A DNA stretch of 64,000 nucleotides from Cinclus cinclus (taxonomy: Eukaryota; Chordata; Aves; Passeriformes; Cinclidae): the NCBI RefSeq assembly GCF_963662255.1, contig NW_026912203.1, positions 62,001 to 126,000 of the forward strand, given 5' to 3'. The notes beneath the pieces were generated by a model. It made no database searches. It was not told the origin of the DNA and was given only the letters and a program-made list of their open reading frames with translations. A program made the position numbers and the translations under genes. Positions within the stretch are counted from its first letter, which is position 1, and each line of letters begins with the position of its first letter. Positions 1-9,005 of the stretch are shown here, in pieces.

Positions 1-1256
1 GGATCTTGGCGCAGCTTCTTTATTTTTGAGCTCTGGTTTGTCTTGCTGCCTCATCTTCAGCATTGCTCTCAGCCTGCACACTGGGGAGCTCAGAGGGAAA
101 ACTGGGCTCCCTGTGCCCAGGGCAGTCAGACCTGCTGGTCCCCACACAAGTGCACTTTGCTCATGGCAACTCCATTTTAGACAAATAAAATTGAAAATGT
201 TCTTAAACAATAAAGTGGACTTTTTAAAGTCTCCAATTTCAAAATCATTGAACCCTGGAGGCACTGATGGCAGGTGGGGACAAGAAATAGAAAGGTGTCC
301 CTGGTGCTGAGCTCACCTGGATGTGTTTCAGGAATGCAAAGGCCAAAGCCTGAGCCCCAGTCCCTGGCAAGGCAGATCCTGTCCCTCCCTCATTGCTCAG
401 GGCTCTTCCCGGGGCCAGCAGCCATGGCCAAAGTGCTGCAGGAGTTGGCTCTGGCAGGGCCTTTCAGCTGCTGCCCATCCCTGTGCCCTCTGCAGCCCAG
501 GCTGTCCTACGGTGCCCATGCCCTGCCCCTCTGTCCCTGCAGGCTGTCCTCAGCCCCCGGCTGCCCCACCTCGCTGGCCCCTTCCTTTGCTGCCAGCTCT
601 GCCTCCTGCCTGCCTCTGCCTGGCCACACAAAGCCTTGGGCTGCTCCACACTCTTTCTGGGGGATTTCTTGCACCACAGCCCTGCCCTGGCAGAGAAATT
701 CCTTTCTCCTTGGGTCCAGTCTGGCCCTCCCCAGCGGCCCTTGGCATTAATCTTTTCTATCTCTGGCTGTTTTCTGCCATGTCAAAAGGATCCACCATCT
801 CTGAAACCACCCTTCAGGCACTCCCAGGGCTCTCCTCCACCATCCTCAGCCTCCACTCCACTGAGCACAGAGCTCCTTTGTCCCTGTCTCGTGGTCATGT
901 GCTTGAGGCCTCCAAACCCCATCCCAGGAGATCTCTGGACTTTCTCCAAGATGTTGGCAAATAAACCAATTCTGCTCATAGTCTGAGAAATTCACCGCAG
1001 GACCAGGCCAGCCTGACCTGTCTATCCTGGCTACTTTTGTCTGGGAGCAATCCTTGGATATATGGAATTTGGGAGGCCAAATTCCAATTTAGGTCATGGT
1101 CAGGAAGGACAAGAAGGCCGGTTCTTTTCCCTAGGAAGGAAGGCACAGAGCCCCAGTGCTCCAGAGACTGATGAGAGGCAGCCCTGGACATTCCATGGGC
1201 AGCCAGACCTGTCAGGTAGCCCCTGGGAGGCCAAGCCAGCCAGACCTGTTCCATGT
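1..1256 (+). other. ERV 5' flank, no recognisable gene
   Basis: GC-rich, tract-rich sequence with several overlapping open frames in different phases and no recognisable domain, which is typical of non-coding avian DNA. An AATAAA at 960-965 could serve a plus-strand transcript end, but no gene model leads to it. In the other copies this stretch is continuous with the upstream side of the olfactory receptor pseudogene, so it is the ancestral neighbour of that locus. Confidence 0.5.
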
Positions 1257-1821
1257 GTGATAATTGATAAAAGATTCGTGTCAATCATAAAAGTAGCTGG
1301 GTTTGTATAAACCAGAATACTCAGGTCTGAAATGAAGCATGGACATTAGACAGAGAAAATACATATGATTAAATAATTTTGTTTAAATCCCCCTATTATG
1401 AATATTATGATTTTTTATTAAATTGTATCTGATACCAGTTTGTAAAACGGGGGTTTCCCACGGCCTGAAAGATAGGTATTGCAAAATCAGATTTCCTGCA
1501 TTTGTATAATCAATTGCAGCCTAAAAGATTTTGCACTACCAGATTTCCTGCCTTGGTGTAATCAATTGCAACTTAGCTGTTAAGACGAGACCCCCATGTC
1601 TACTGTTCCTTATCTACCAAGACCACATGGCTGCTTGGCAAACTGTCCCGAGACTACAAGGAGAACCATCCTATAAAAAGGAGCTGCCAACCAACGTTCG
1701 ACGGAGCGTGGAGTGGGCGCTGACCCCTCACGTTCCCCAGCGCTGCTTGCTCCGTCTATACCAAATAAAGCAATCTAAATTTTGCTAAATATCGAGACTT
1801 TGTTTCTCATTTATAATAATT
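1257..1821 (+). repeat. 5' LTR of gamma-like ERV (ERV1 copy 1)
   Basis: An AT-rich stretch begins abruptly near 1257 after GC-rich flank. It contains a TATAAAA box at 1672-1678 and a polyadenylation signal AATAAA at 1764-1769, and is followed immediately by a tRNA-type primer-binding site. This order and spacing (TATA, about 90 bp, poly-A signal, about 50 bp, PBS) is that of a retroviral LTR. The left boundary is approximate: no 3' LTR exists here for comparison, and no target-site duplication can be tested. Matching LTRs lie at 32497-33061 (minus) and about 63078-63642 (plus). Confidence 0.8.
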
Positions 1822-1839
1822 TGGTGCTGAAACCTGGGA
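1822..1839 (+). other. ERV primer-binding site
   Basis: The 18 bases start with TGG and lie directly downstream of the LTR, as expected for the complement of a tRNA 3' end ending in CCA. I do not assign the tRNA. The same site is at 32479-32496 (minus) and 63643-63660 (plus). Confidence 0.65.
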
Positions 1840-2672
1840 CATCCTTGGAGCCTTGAGAGGCACTGCAATTTCAGGGAGGCGCCCCGCTCCCACGGCCCCG
1901 GTTCCTCAGTGGTTCTCAGGACCCATGGACGTACCTCACGATATAGACTGAGCAAGGAAAAAAACTCCCCGGAAGACCACGGCAAAATCACCTGTCATTC
2001 TTGTGCACGCAGACCCAGACAGGAGCGTCGAAGCCGTAAGTGACTGTCTGGTTTGGTGGAGGTGACTGTGTGCTTGCTGAACGAGACGTGGATTTTTCCA
2101 CGAACCGAGTGTGGAGTCCTTCTGTCCGCGGTTCTGGTTTCCCGCCAGGGGCCCGGCCGGGGAAGGGACGAAGCGAGTGCTGCTTTTTCCCATCCTAACC
2201 CAGGTAGAGGCCAGGTTCTTTTCCCATCCCAACCCAGGCAGAGGTGGGACTTGGGGGGAGGGAGTTGGGGGGGGGAAAGATTGGAGAGCAACACAGGAGT
2301 CACGGGGGAAGAGGGAAAAAGCTGCTTTTTCCCATCCCAAGCCCAGGTAGAGGCAGAATTCCTTCCCATCCTGACCCAAGGAGAGGCAGGATCCGGGTGG
2401 AATACAAGAGGAAGCACAAATACCTCAAGATAGTCCTTTGAGGTAAAAATAGGACAAAGAAAGAGGAAGGTTTTAAGTCCAAACAACCCACGAAGGGTTC
2501 AAAGTTCTTAAAAACAAAATAAAAAAAATAAAAAAAAAAAGAAAAAAGAAGGCCAGTAGGTTGCCAGAAATACCACCGGGCAGCACTTTGGGAATGACGT
2601 TGGGACACAAGGGAATTATACAAAAGAAAAAGTAAAGAAAAAAATGGAGTTGTGGGGCATTAAACACTTAGG
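1840..2672 (+). repeat. ERV leader with short tandem motif
   Basis: Untranslated leader between the PBS and the gag remnant. A motif beginning CCCATCC and containing CCCAGG(T/C)AGAGG occurs near 2189, 2223, 2331 and 2365, with spacings of 34, 108 and 34 bases, so it is a degenerate ~35-bp minisatellite. An A-rich tract lies at about 2515-2545. No coding signal is convincing. Confidence 0.55.
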
Positions 2673-3357
2673 ATGCTTGTAAAGAACCATTTAACAGAGA
2701 GGAATGTGACTGTGCTGCTCTGTGGACAGAACAGCATAAACCATTCTCGGGATGTACGGTCAAGGAAAAAGAGGATGAGGATAACAAAAAAGGTTACCTG
2801 GGAATCCCTTGATAATCTCCCACCTCCATATAATACAAAAAAATACAGGAGATCCCCCCCTCCCCCCCCCAGTGTCTCTGCTCCCTCCCCTTCTGGTACT
2901 CCAATAGCTCAAAGGACTCCCTGGAGTCAAAGAAATACCAGGAGCGATAGGATCAGCAGAGAGGAGGGAGATAATGACACAAAGGCTCCCCTTTACCCCC
3001 TGAGGGAAGTCCCATTAGCGGGACAACAGACTGAATTAACTGGATTTGTAAATGTTCCCTTGAACACAGGGGAGGTAAGAAACTTAGAAAAAGAGATGGG
3101 AAAACTATTGGAAGATCCTATAGGGGTATCTGAGACACTAAATCAATTCCTCGGACCAAGTATGTGTACTTGGATGGAATTACAATCTACATTAAGTATC
3201 CTACTCACCAGGGAAGAAAGGGGGAGGGAAAACACGAAAACCCCCACGGAAACAAGGAAATGAGGCAGGAAATAATTCACTAAGTCGAACCTGCTTTTAC
3301 TGTAACAAGAAAGGTCATAGTAAAAAAAAAAAAAATTGTAAAGAGAGGATACGGGAT
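2673..3357 (+). pseudogene. ERV1 gag remnant (capsid N-terminus plus zinc knuckle)
   Basis: The frame from 2673 to 3263 carries a proline-rich stretch followed by sequence resembling the start of gammaretroviral capsid (a 'YPLRE' element, then 'FLGP' and 'TW.ELQS.LSILL'-like pieces). The bulk of capsid is missing. After a stop and a frame change, 3292-3339 encodes a nucleocapsid zinc knuckle, C-X2-C-X4-H, whose last cysteine comes six rather than four residues later because a 14-A run lengthens the gap. Gag would be the structural polyprotein; this copy cannot make it. Homology comes from motif recognition only. The fragment is repeated on the minus strand in the second E block. Confidence 0.75.
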
Positions 3358-3439
3358 GAAAAAATGTTCCAAAAGAACGAATAAGGGTGTCAAGGGCTGT
3401 ATGTATTGGGGACTATACCATCGAAAGAGCCCTTGAAAA

Positions 3440-3560
3440 AATAATTTTTAAAAAATCGGTCCCCATGGAGAGGAGGTGGAACTTTTAGTAGATACAAGAG
3501 CCAAAAAAAAATATCCACAATTAAACACCTACCAAAAACGTGCAAACCTAGTAGAGAAAC
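3440..3560 (+). pseudogene. ERV1 protease remnant
   Basis: Bases 3488-3502 encode V-D-T-R-A in the position of the retroviral aspartyl protease active-site triad D-T/S-G-A. The essential glycine is replaced by arginine and the surrounding frame is A-rich and short, so the enzyme is dead. The boundaries are approximate; little else of the domain is readable. Confidence 0.55.
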
Positions 3561-3759
3561 AGCACTTGTGATGGGAGCAAAAAGTGAACCATTTTGAGTC
3601 CTTATTATTAAATATATGCAAATTGAGACCCAGAGCAGAATTGAATTACAAATCTACTGTTACTGCCAGAGGCAGAAAATAATTTATTAAGGAAATGGAC
3701 AAAGGTGAATGACAAAAGTTTTTAAGAAGTCAAACATGATTCAATTCAAGCCCCTGTAC

Positions 3760-4290
3760 TAAGTCTCCCGGATTTGGAGAGACCATTTCAGTTATTTGTA
3801 AACACCTCTGATCAAACAGCATATGGGGTACTCACTCAGGAATGGGCAAGCAGTCAAAGGCCAGTGGGATATTATTCTAAACTGCTAGACCCTGTCAGTT
3901 GGGGCTGGCCCTCATGTCTACAAGCCCTAGTGGCCACAGCACTTTTAACTGAGGAAGCCCAAAAAGTCACCTCTGGGGCACCCCTAATGGTACACTCCCC
4001 TCATCATGTCAGGGGAATTCTGAATCAAAAAGCTGAGAAATGGCTAACCGATGCCTAAATATTAAAATATGAAGCTATTCTAATTACTTCCCCAAATTTA
4101 GAGCTAAAAGCAACAACTGCTCAAAGTCCTGCACAATTCCTATATGGGGAACCAGGAGAAAACTCAAAATATAATTGTGTGGACATTATAGAATTACAAA
4201 GAAAAACTAGACCTGACTTGGAAGACGTTAAACTTAAGGATGGAGAAAAATTGTTTATAGACAGATCTTCGAGAGTAGTGCAAGGACAAG
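3760..4290 (+). pseudogene. ERV1 reverse transcriptase C-terminal part and start of RNase H
   Basis: From about 3760 the translation matches the connection region of gamma-type RT in character (elements 'AYGVLTQEWA', 'VGYYSKLLDPVS', 'KAEKWLTD'). The fingers and palm, including the catalytic YxDD, are absent. A stop at 4056-4058 interrupts the frame, which then continues to an RNase H start with a 'LFID.SSR' element, where the aspartate is the first catalytic acid. RNase H is also truncated. Order after gag and protease, and before integrase, agrees with a single pol gene that has suffered internal deletions. Confidence 0.8.
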
Positions 4291-4979
4291 GTTGTTTAAC
4301 TTGTCAGAAAATTCATAAAAAAAGGTATGCAACAAGGTCCGTCAGGAGGATGGAAAACTGCTTACAGACCCTTTGAAAGAATACAAATAGATTTTACAGA
4401 ATCACCAAAAATAGGAAGATAGACATATTTACTAGTAATAGTAAACCAATTAAGCCACTGGGTAGAGGCATACCCTGCAGCTGGAGACACATCACAAGTG
4501 GTAGCCAGAATATTGACAGAACACATAATACCAAGGTATGGGCTGGTCCGAGCAATAGACTCAGACCAGGGACACACTTTACATCGGAAGTGCTGAAGTT
4601 ACTGACCTCGGCACTAGGCATCAGCTGGGAGTATCATACACCCTGGCACCCTCAGAGTTCTGGGAGAGTTGAAATGATGAATCAACCTTTAGAACAGCAG
4701 CTGTCAACATTAATGATTGAGACTAAAATGCCATGGACAAAGTGCCTCCCACTGGCCCTGTCTAATACACGGCAACGCCAAATTCGAAAACAGGGATTTC
4801 ACCATATGAAATGCTGGATGGTATGCCTTACCCTAAAGGAGTACGCCTTGATCTGGCTTAGTTCAGGACCCTTCTCTTCAAAACTACATAATAACAATCA
4901 ACAAAGACTTGCGAGAATTAAGGAAGAAGAGAATTTTAGCTCAAACCATACCTCTAGGATTTGCCATACATACGATTAA
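4285..4979 (+). pseudogene. ERV1 integrase remnant
   Basis: The fragment starts with the C-X2-C half of the N-terminal zinc domain (about 4293-4305), shifts frame, and then shows the three catalytic acids in context: 'QIDF' near 4390, 'SDQG' near 4562-4573 and 'SGRVE' near 4660. A one-base loss just after the second acid moves the frame into the 4590-4979 stretch. A stop follows 'KIGR' at about 4420. The DDE spacing looks retroviral. The integrase would insert viral DNA into chromosomes; this copy is disrupted at three or more points. Confidence 0.8.
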
Positions 4980-5394
4980 GCCAAGACAGGTTGGACCGTG
5001 ACATCCGAGCCCAGAGACCTCAAAGTGCGAATTCGGAGGACTTGCTGTGGATACCAGATCAATTCTTCTCAAAGGCCTCCCAGTCAGGACTGAAAGTCAC
5101 CTGTCCTGAACCTGGGTGTGATTGTAGCCCGTTCATCAAGAAAAGGTGTCCATATTGTACCGAGTTGTGGTGGAGTCATTCCTATGGTGGGTACCTCCCA
5201 TTCGCATCACGTATCCAATGTAGAAGAAATGAATAGAAGGAAACTATTAAGGTACTTAATACCCTATCAGCACAAGGAGAAATCGAAATTAATGATCACA
5301 ATTGGTGGGCGTTATTTGAGAATGGGACAAAGCAAACAAAAAAAAAAAAGCCAAAACAAAAAACAAAAGCCAAAGCAAAGGTTTTGGCAAAAGA
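4980..5394 (+). other. ERV1 pol-env junction, unassigned
   Basis: This region lies between the integrase and env frames. Overlapping open frames (4961-5236 and 5118-5591) include cysteine-containing and lysine-rich segments that I cannot assign. A 12-A run near 5338-5349 splits the frame from env. In the second E block the same run has 11 A's and the frame is continuous with env. Confidence 0.4.
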
Positions 5395-5934
5395 GTGCCA
5401 GAAAGGGTTGTGTATACCGTGCTCTTACTGCTGTACCTGGTCCTGGGGATAAAGCTAAAAGCTGGAACAAAAGTAAGAAACAACACCAGAAGAAAAGGAC
5501 AAAGTGGGACACCCCAGGACATAGTCCCTGCTGCCGAGAAGGAGAAGATGAAACAAACCTCGGCTACTGGCAGCAACCCCGTAGGCCTTGAGGGAGGCAG
5601 AGGGATGAACATAGTCCTGAGAGTCATCCTATTGCTCATCATGATAAAAGGAAACAGAGCTGACGCTTGTTGCAAGCCTTACCAGACAATCCAGTACAGT
5701 GGACACACGGTATCCACCCTTGCCTTCCACACACATATCTATTCGGCCTGCTATAATAAGCACAACTTAGAAACTTGCACTACTATGGGAAAAGTTACTG
5801 GGTAGCCACCAATTTAGAAAAAAGGGTGGGCTCCATCAGCATACCAAAGTTTCCCAGTAGGAGAAGCGCACCTCTGCTTCACAAAAGAAGCAATGTGGGA
5901 TGTTCAGATCATGGAGGAGTGTAAGATCACTACA
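5395..5934 (+). pseudogene. ERV1 env N-terminal fragment, truncated at the R border
   Basis: The open frame 5395-5805 contains an internal methionine at 5605 followed by a hydrophobic run of about 12 residues and a cysteine-rich start, consistent with an env signal peptide and the beginning of the surface subunit. A stop closes the frame at 5805, and recognisable sequence ends where arm R1 begins at about 5935. The rest of surface subunit, the transmembrane subunit and the 3' LTR are absent. The assignment to env rests on position after integrase and on the signal-peptide pattern, not on a full domain match. Confidence 0.6.
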
Positions 5935-5971
5935 AATTCAGAGACCATACCACGCTCTTCCTTGCCCTCAG

Positions 5972-5977
5972 TTTATT
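5972..5977 (-). promoter_or_regulatory. Possible polyadenylation signal (minus strand)
   Basis: AATAAA on the minus strand close to the outer border of the arm, conserved in all four arms (for example 36909-36914). A minus-strand transcript from within the arm could end here, but no exon structure supports one. Confidence 0.25.
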
Positions 5978-6489
5978 GCTGCCCTTGACATCGCATGGAA
6001 TGGGAGAGCCCTTGGGTCACCCCAGCCAAGCTGTCCCCTCCCTGTGCCCTAAGGAACACTTGCCCATCCCCAGCCCATTGGTTGGGGGTTGCAGAGACAG
6101 CCTGGGCAGAAGTCAGGGCAGGGTGGGCAGTGGCAGGGCAGAGCCAGGGGGGCAGCGAGATGGGAGTGTGCAGCCTGCAGGGGCACAGCAGCAGCTGTGG
6201 GACAGTGCAGGACAAGCTGTGCTGGACATGGCCAAGGGCCCTGGCAGGGCTGGCAGTGCCCAGGAGAAGCCAAGTCTTGGTGCCCTGGGGCACAGCAGCG
6301 TCTGTGCCACCAAGGGCTGGGAGGAGACACCTTGTCCTGAGCCACTGGGGCCTCCTGGCACAGCCCCAGCAAGGCTGGGCACTGTCACCCCCTTGTCCTG
6401 CCCTCAGCATCCTCCCCTGCCCCACACCCCGGTGGCCTCAGGGATCTGCTGGCATGAGTCCCTGGGGAGCCTTGGTCAGGAATGGCCCT

Positions 6490-7050
6490 GGGGGGCTCCT
6501 GAATGCTTCCAGGGACTGCAGGTTTTTGGCCTTTGCTCTTGCCTTGGAGTCTCTGAGAGCTTCCTACAATCCTGGTCTTCAATTATCTGCTCTAATGAGT
6601 TCCTTGAGATTCTTAGTCATTACCAACACTCAGTGGGGCTCATTAATGCTTCAGGGTACTTCAGATTTTTCAAGTACTAGGTGTTTCCCTTTTGATACCG
6701 ACTCCAGGAGAGGTTTGTGCAATCATGACCTCCAATTATCTACTTTAAGGAGTCCCTTGATTGCTCTGTATTGACACTGGGGGGGCTCTCATTAATGCTT
6801 TGAGATAACCAAGGTATTTTAGGGTACTTTGCATTTTCCTTCCCACACTGAGTCTCTGTGAGGATTTTGTGCAATCCTGGCCTCCAATTCCCTCCTGCAA
6901 GGAGCCCATGAGCAGCCTGTGCTGCAGCTGGACCTCAGTGGGACCCATTAATGCCTCCAGACCCTTTGCATTCTTTTTTCTGACTTGGACTCCTGGAGAG
7001 GTTTCTGCAGTCTCCTCTCAGGCCCTGAGATTGTAGCATTGTGTGATGGA
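6490..7050 (+). repeat. Degenerate ~150-bp tandem repeat, arm R1
   Basis: A marker phrase resembling CTCATTAATGCTTC occurs near 6497, 6639, 6788 and 6946 (spacings about 142, 149 and 158). Each is followed at similar distance by a CAATCCTGGCCTCCAATT-like phrase and a run ending in AAGGAGTCCC. This indicates three to four diverged copies of a ~150-bp unit. It recurs in the other arms at 27256-27827, 37427-38002 and 58138-58709. Confidence 0.7.
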
Positions 7051-7230
7051 TATTGCTCCGGGGTCTCTCCTAAGGAGGTCTGGCCTGCTCAGAGAAGCTG
7101 TGCCTTGAGGTTTGACCCGGTGTGGACAACCTTGCTGCACATTCCCCAACCGCATCCTGTCTGTCCTGACTCAGCTGACACCCCTGCTTTGCTTGGAGAA
7201 CTGGCTGCACACACCCTAAGAAGGGTTTTC

Positions 7231-7243
7231 CTATTTTTTTTTT
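7231..7243 (-). repeat. Poly(T) tract, possible retroposon tail
   Basis: A run of T's followed by a sequence conserved in all arms. Read on the minus strand it is a poly(A) tract. Its length varies between arms. It could be the tail of an old retroposed sequence, but no source is recognisable. Confidence 0.35.
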
Positions 7244-7423
7244 TCTACACCAACCTACAACAGTTTTAATTGCTCCAAACAACGAAAAGTTCCCCACTGA
7301 AAACAGACACCCTCCTCAAGTGTGTGCCAAGCCCCAGGCAGCACCAAGACCATTCCAAGCTGCCCTGCCCAGCTGTGAGGGTGGATTAGCATCCCAAGGT
7401 GCCCTGGGCCATTGCAAGGGACT

Positions 7424-8030
7424 GTTGCCATGGACACTGCACTGACCCCCACTAGTGGGTTTGGGTGCCAGGGCAACCCTCATCAGTTCAAGTTGCCTTG
7501 GAAACCACCCCAAGGAGCCATTTGTGCAGTCAGGTTCCATGGGCACTTGCATGCAGACCTGTTGTGTCCTCAGCTGCCATGGCAAGCCTGAGGACAAAGC
7601 GGTGCCGGGGCTGGTCCAGCTTCAGCTGCACTGACACTCATTGATGCAGTCAGGTGCCATGGCAACAGCCACAGAGACCCCTTCCTCAGTTTGGTGCCAC
7701 GGCAGCCAACACCTGGAGCCATTGTGATGGCTGCTTGTCATGGAAACCTGCCCTGGGCCCCTTGCTCAGGGCTGCTGTCACTGCCCAGAGCCAGAGGGGA
7801 TCCCTCGCTGGGGGCTTGTGCCATGGCCACCTGCCCTGTGCCGCGCTGGCTGGGCAGGCGCAGCGGGACCAGCAGCAAACCCCAGGGCCAGGGCCAAAGG
7901 CCAGCTCAGCCAGACAGAAAGGTCAGCTGGGCACTGTTTCCATGGCAAACCTCACTGGGACAGGACACCTGGGTCACCTGGCATGGCACTTGCCATGGAA
8001 ACCCCTTGTAGGGCCTGATGCCACGGACGC
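7424..8030 (+). repeat. ~40-bp-period array of X-box-like cores, arm R1
   Basis: Cores related to GTTGCCATGGCAAC start near 7424, 7464, 7492, 7533, 7573, 7653, 7693, 7734, 7817, 7936, 7989 and 8017. Most spacings are 40-41 or close to multiples of it (80, 83, 119). The core fits the imperfect-palindrome X-box bound by RFX transcription factors (pyrimidine half, AT or nothing, purine half), and several members such as 7492-7505 and 7653-7666 are near-complete. So this is a degenerate minisatellite whose conserved part is a plausible RFX site. Binding is inference; periodicity and core are seen directly. Confidence 0.65.
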
Positions 8031-8256
8031 TGGCACCGAGACACTGCTGGGGTCGGGTGCTGAGCACAGGCTCCATCACACACAGATGGTTTTGCTCTTG
8101 CTGAGCTTGCACAGAGCCAAGGCCTTTCCTGCCCCTCGTCCAGCCACGCTGGGGAGGGGCTGGGGGTGCAGGGGAGCTTGGGAGGGGACACAGCCAGGAC
8201 AGGTGACCCCAACTGACCCGGGGGAGATCCCGGACCATGGGACATCATGCTCAGCG

Positions 8257-8325
8257 TATATAGTGGGGGGACGAAGGCAGAAACCAGGGGACATTTGCAG
8301 TGGTGGCGTTTGTCTTCCCAGGTAA
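8257..8325 (+). promoter_or_regulatory. Candidate TATA promoter and splice donor, arm R1 (TATATAG variant)
   Basis: A TATATAG at 8257-8263 (TATAAAG in the other three arms) lies about 230 bp downstream of the X-box-like array. About 60 bp further on is CAG|GTAACT, a good splice donor, at about 8321. Together this has the form of a small first exon. I found no downstream exon with coding content, so a non-coding or defunct transcript is most likely. Confidence 0.35.
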
Positions 8326-8352
8326 CTCCTAGGCACGATGGGACTCAGTTTC

Positions 8353-9005
8353 ACCAGTGGCCAGGGTCAGCACCAAAGACACAGACACCAGCTGAAGGAA
8401 TTGTGTAATTTATATAACGCAAAACTGCAAAGAATCACAACAGGAGAAGCTCAGCAATGCACCCAGACATCACTCCCAAGAAGTGCCCGCAGTGATTAAG
8501 AAAGATGCCTCAGCAGTTCCCCCCAGACTTTACCATCACCCAGATGCACACATCAGCTGGGGGAAGCTGTCACAGCCAAGGACTGCAGAGCCACTCCCGG
8601 ACACTGGGAATTCCTGCAGGTGCCTCCAGCCACAGCTGAGGCTTCCAGCCCTGCTGAGAGAGGGCCCAGCTCTGATGGTGTTGAACAGAGAATCTGACAG
8701 CACTCCTAGTGCAGGAACATGGGTTTAAGTCTCCTGTTTGGTTCCTCCCAACGCCTGGCCAGGGCTCAAGGAGGAACCAAGGGAGCTCACTTGGACCAAA
8801 CACCCCCAAACAAGGCTAGATGGGACCTTGTTGGATTTCTAAATGCTGAAAGGTAAATCCTTGTTTCACCAATACACAGATACAGAGATCGTATTGCTAA
8901 AAAAGCCTCAATGATGAGCAGATAAAAATATAACATTTGCTTGGAAGGTGCATCTAGAATTCAGCTTTGGCTCAGGGCCTGATGTTCGGGCCTTGGTACT
9001 TCAAC
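8353..9005 (-). repeat. Putative LTR (3' side) of ERV2, arm R1
   Basis: This stretch is repeated in the same orientation at 12388-13150, about 4035 bp away, with substitutions and small indels. The pair flanks a segment containing a minus-strand retroviral dUTPase, so they are read as the LTRs of one element lying on the minus strand, this being the 3' one. A TATATAAATT-like box is near 8408. LTR termini are not clear, and an old segmental duplication remains possible. Confidence 0.5.

Larger units (their letters stand above)
1..5934 (+). repeat. Array block E, copy 1 (ERV block, plus orientation)
   Basis: This block recurs inverted at 28384-34315 (base p pairs with about 34315-34318 minus p) and directly from 61821 (p + 61821 for matched frames). 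It holds about 1.26 kb of host-like flank followed by a 5'-LTR-bearing, 3'-truncated gamma-like ERV. Its right edge abuts arm R1 inside the env remnant. The copies differ mainly in homopolymer lengths and scattered substitutions. The left end is the window edge, not a natural boundary, because the equivalent sequence near 34315 and 61821 runs straight on into block O. Confidence 0.95.

Noticed and set aside
5976..6774. Plus-strand frames of 234-269 codons at the outer end of each arm
   Set aside because: They run into the ~150-bp tandem repeat, differ in length between arms because of an 11-base indel, and have no motif.
6490..7050. CRISPR-like repeat-spacer pattern
   Set aside because: Units are about 150 bp, diverged throughout and in a vertebrate genome; there is no short exact repeat with unique spacers.
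7654..8325. 223-codon frame across the X-box-like array, open in all four arms
   Set aside because: It is a by-product of GC-rich repeat units; overlapping frames on both strands are equally open, and it ends at the candidate splice donor by chance.
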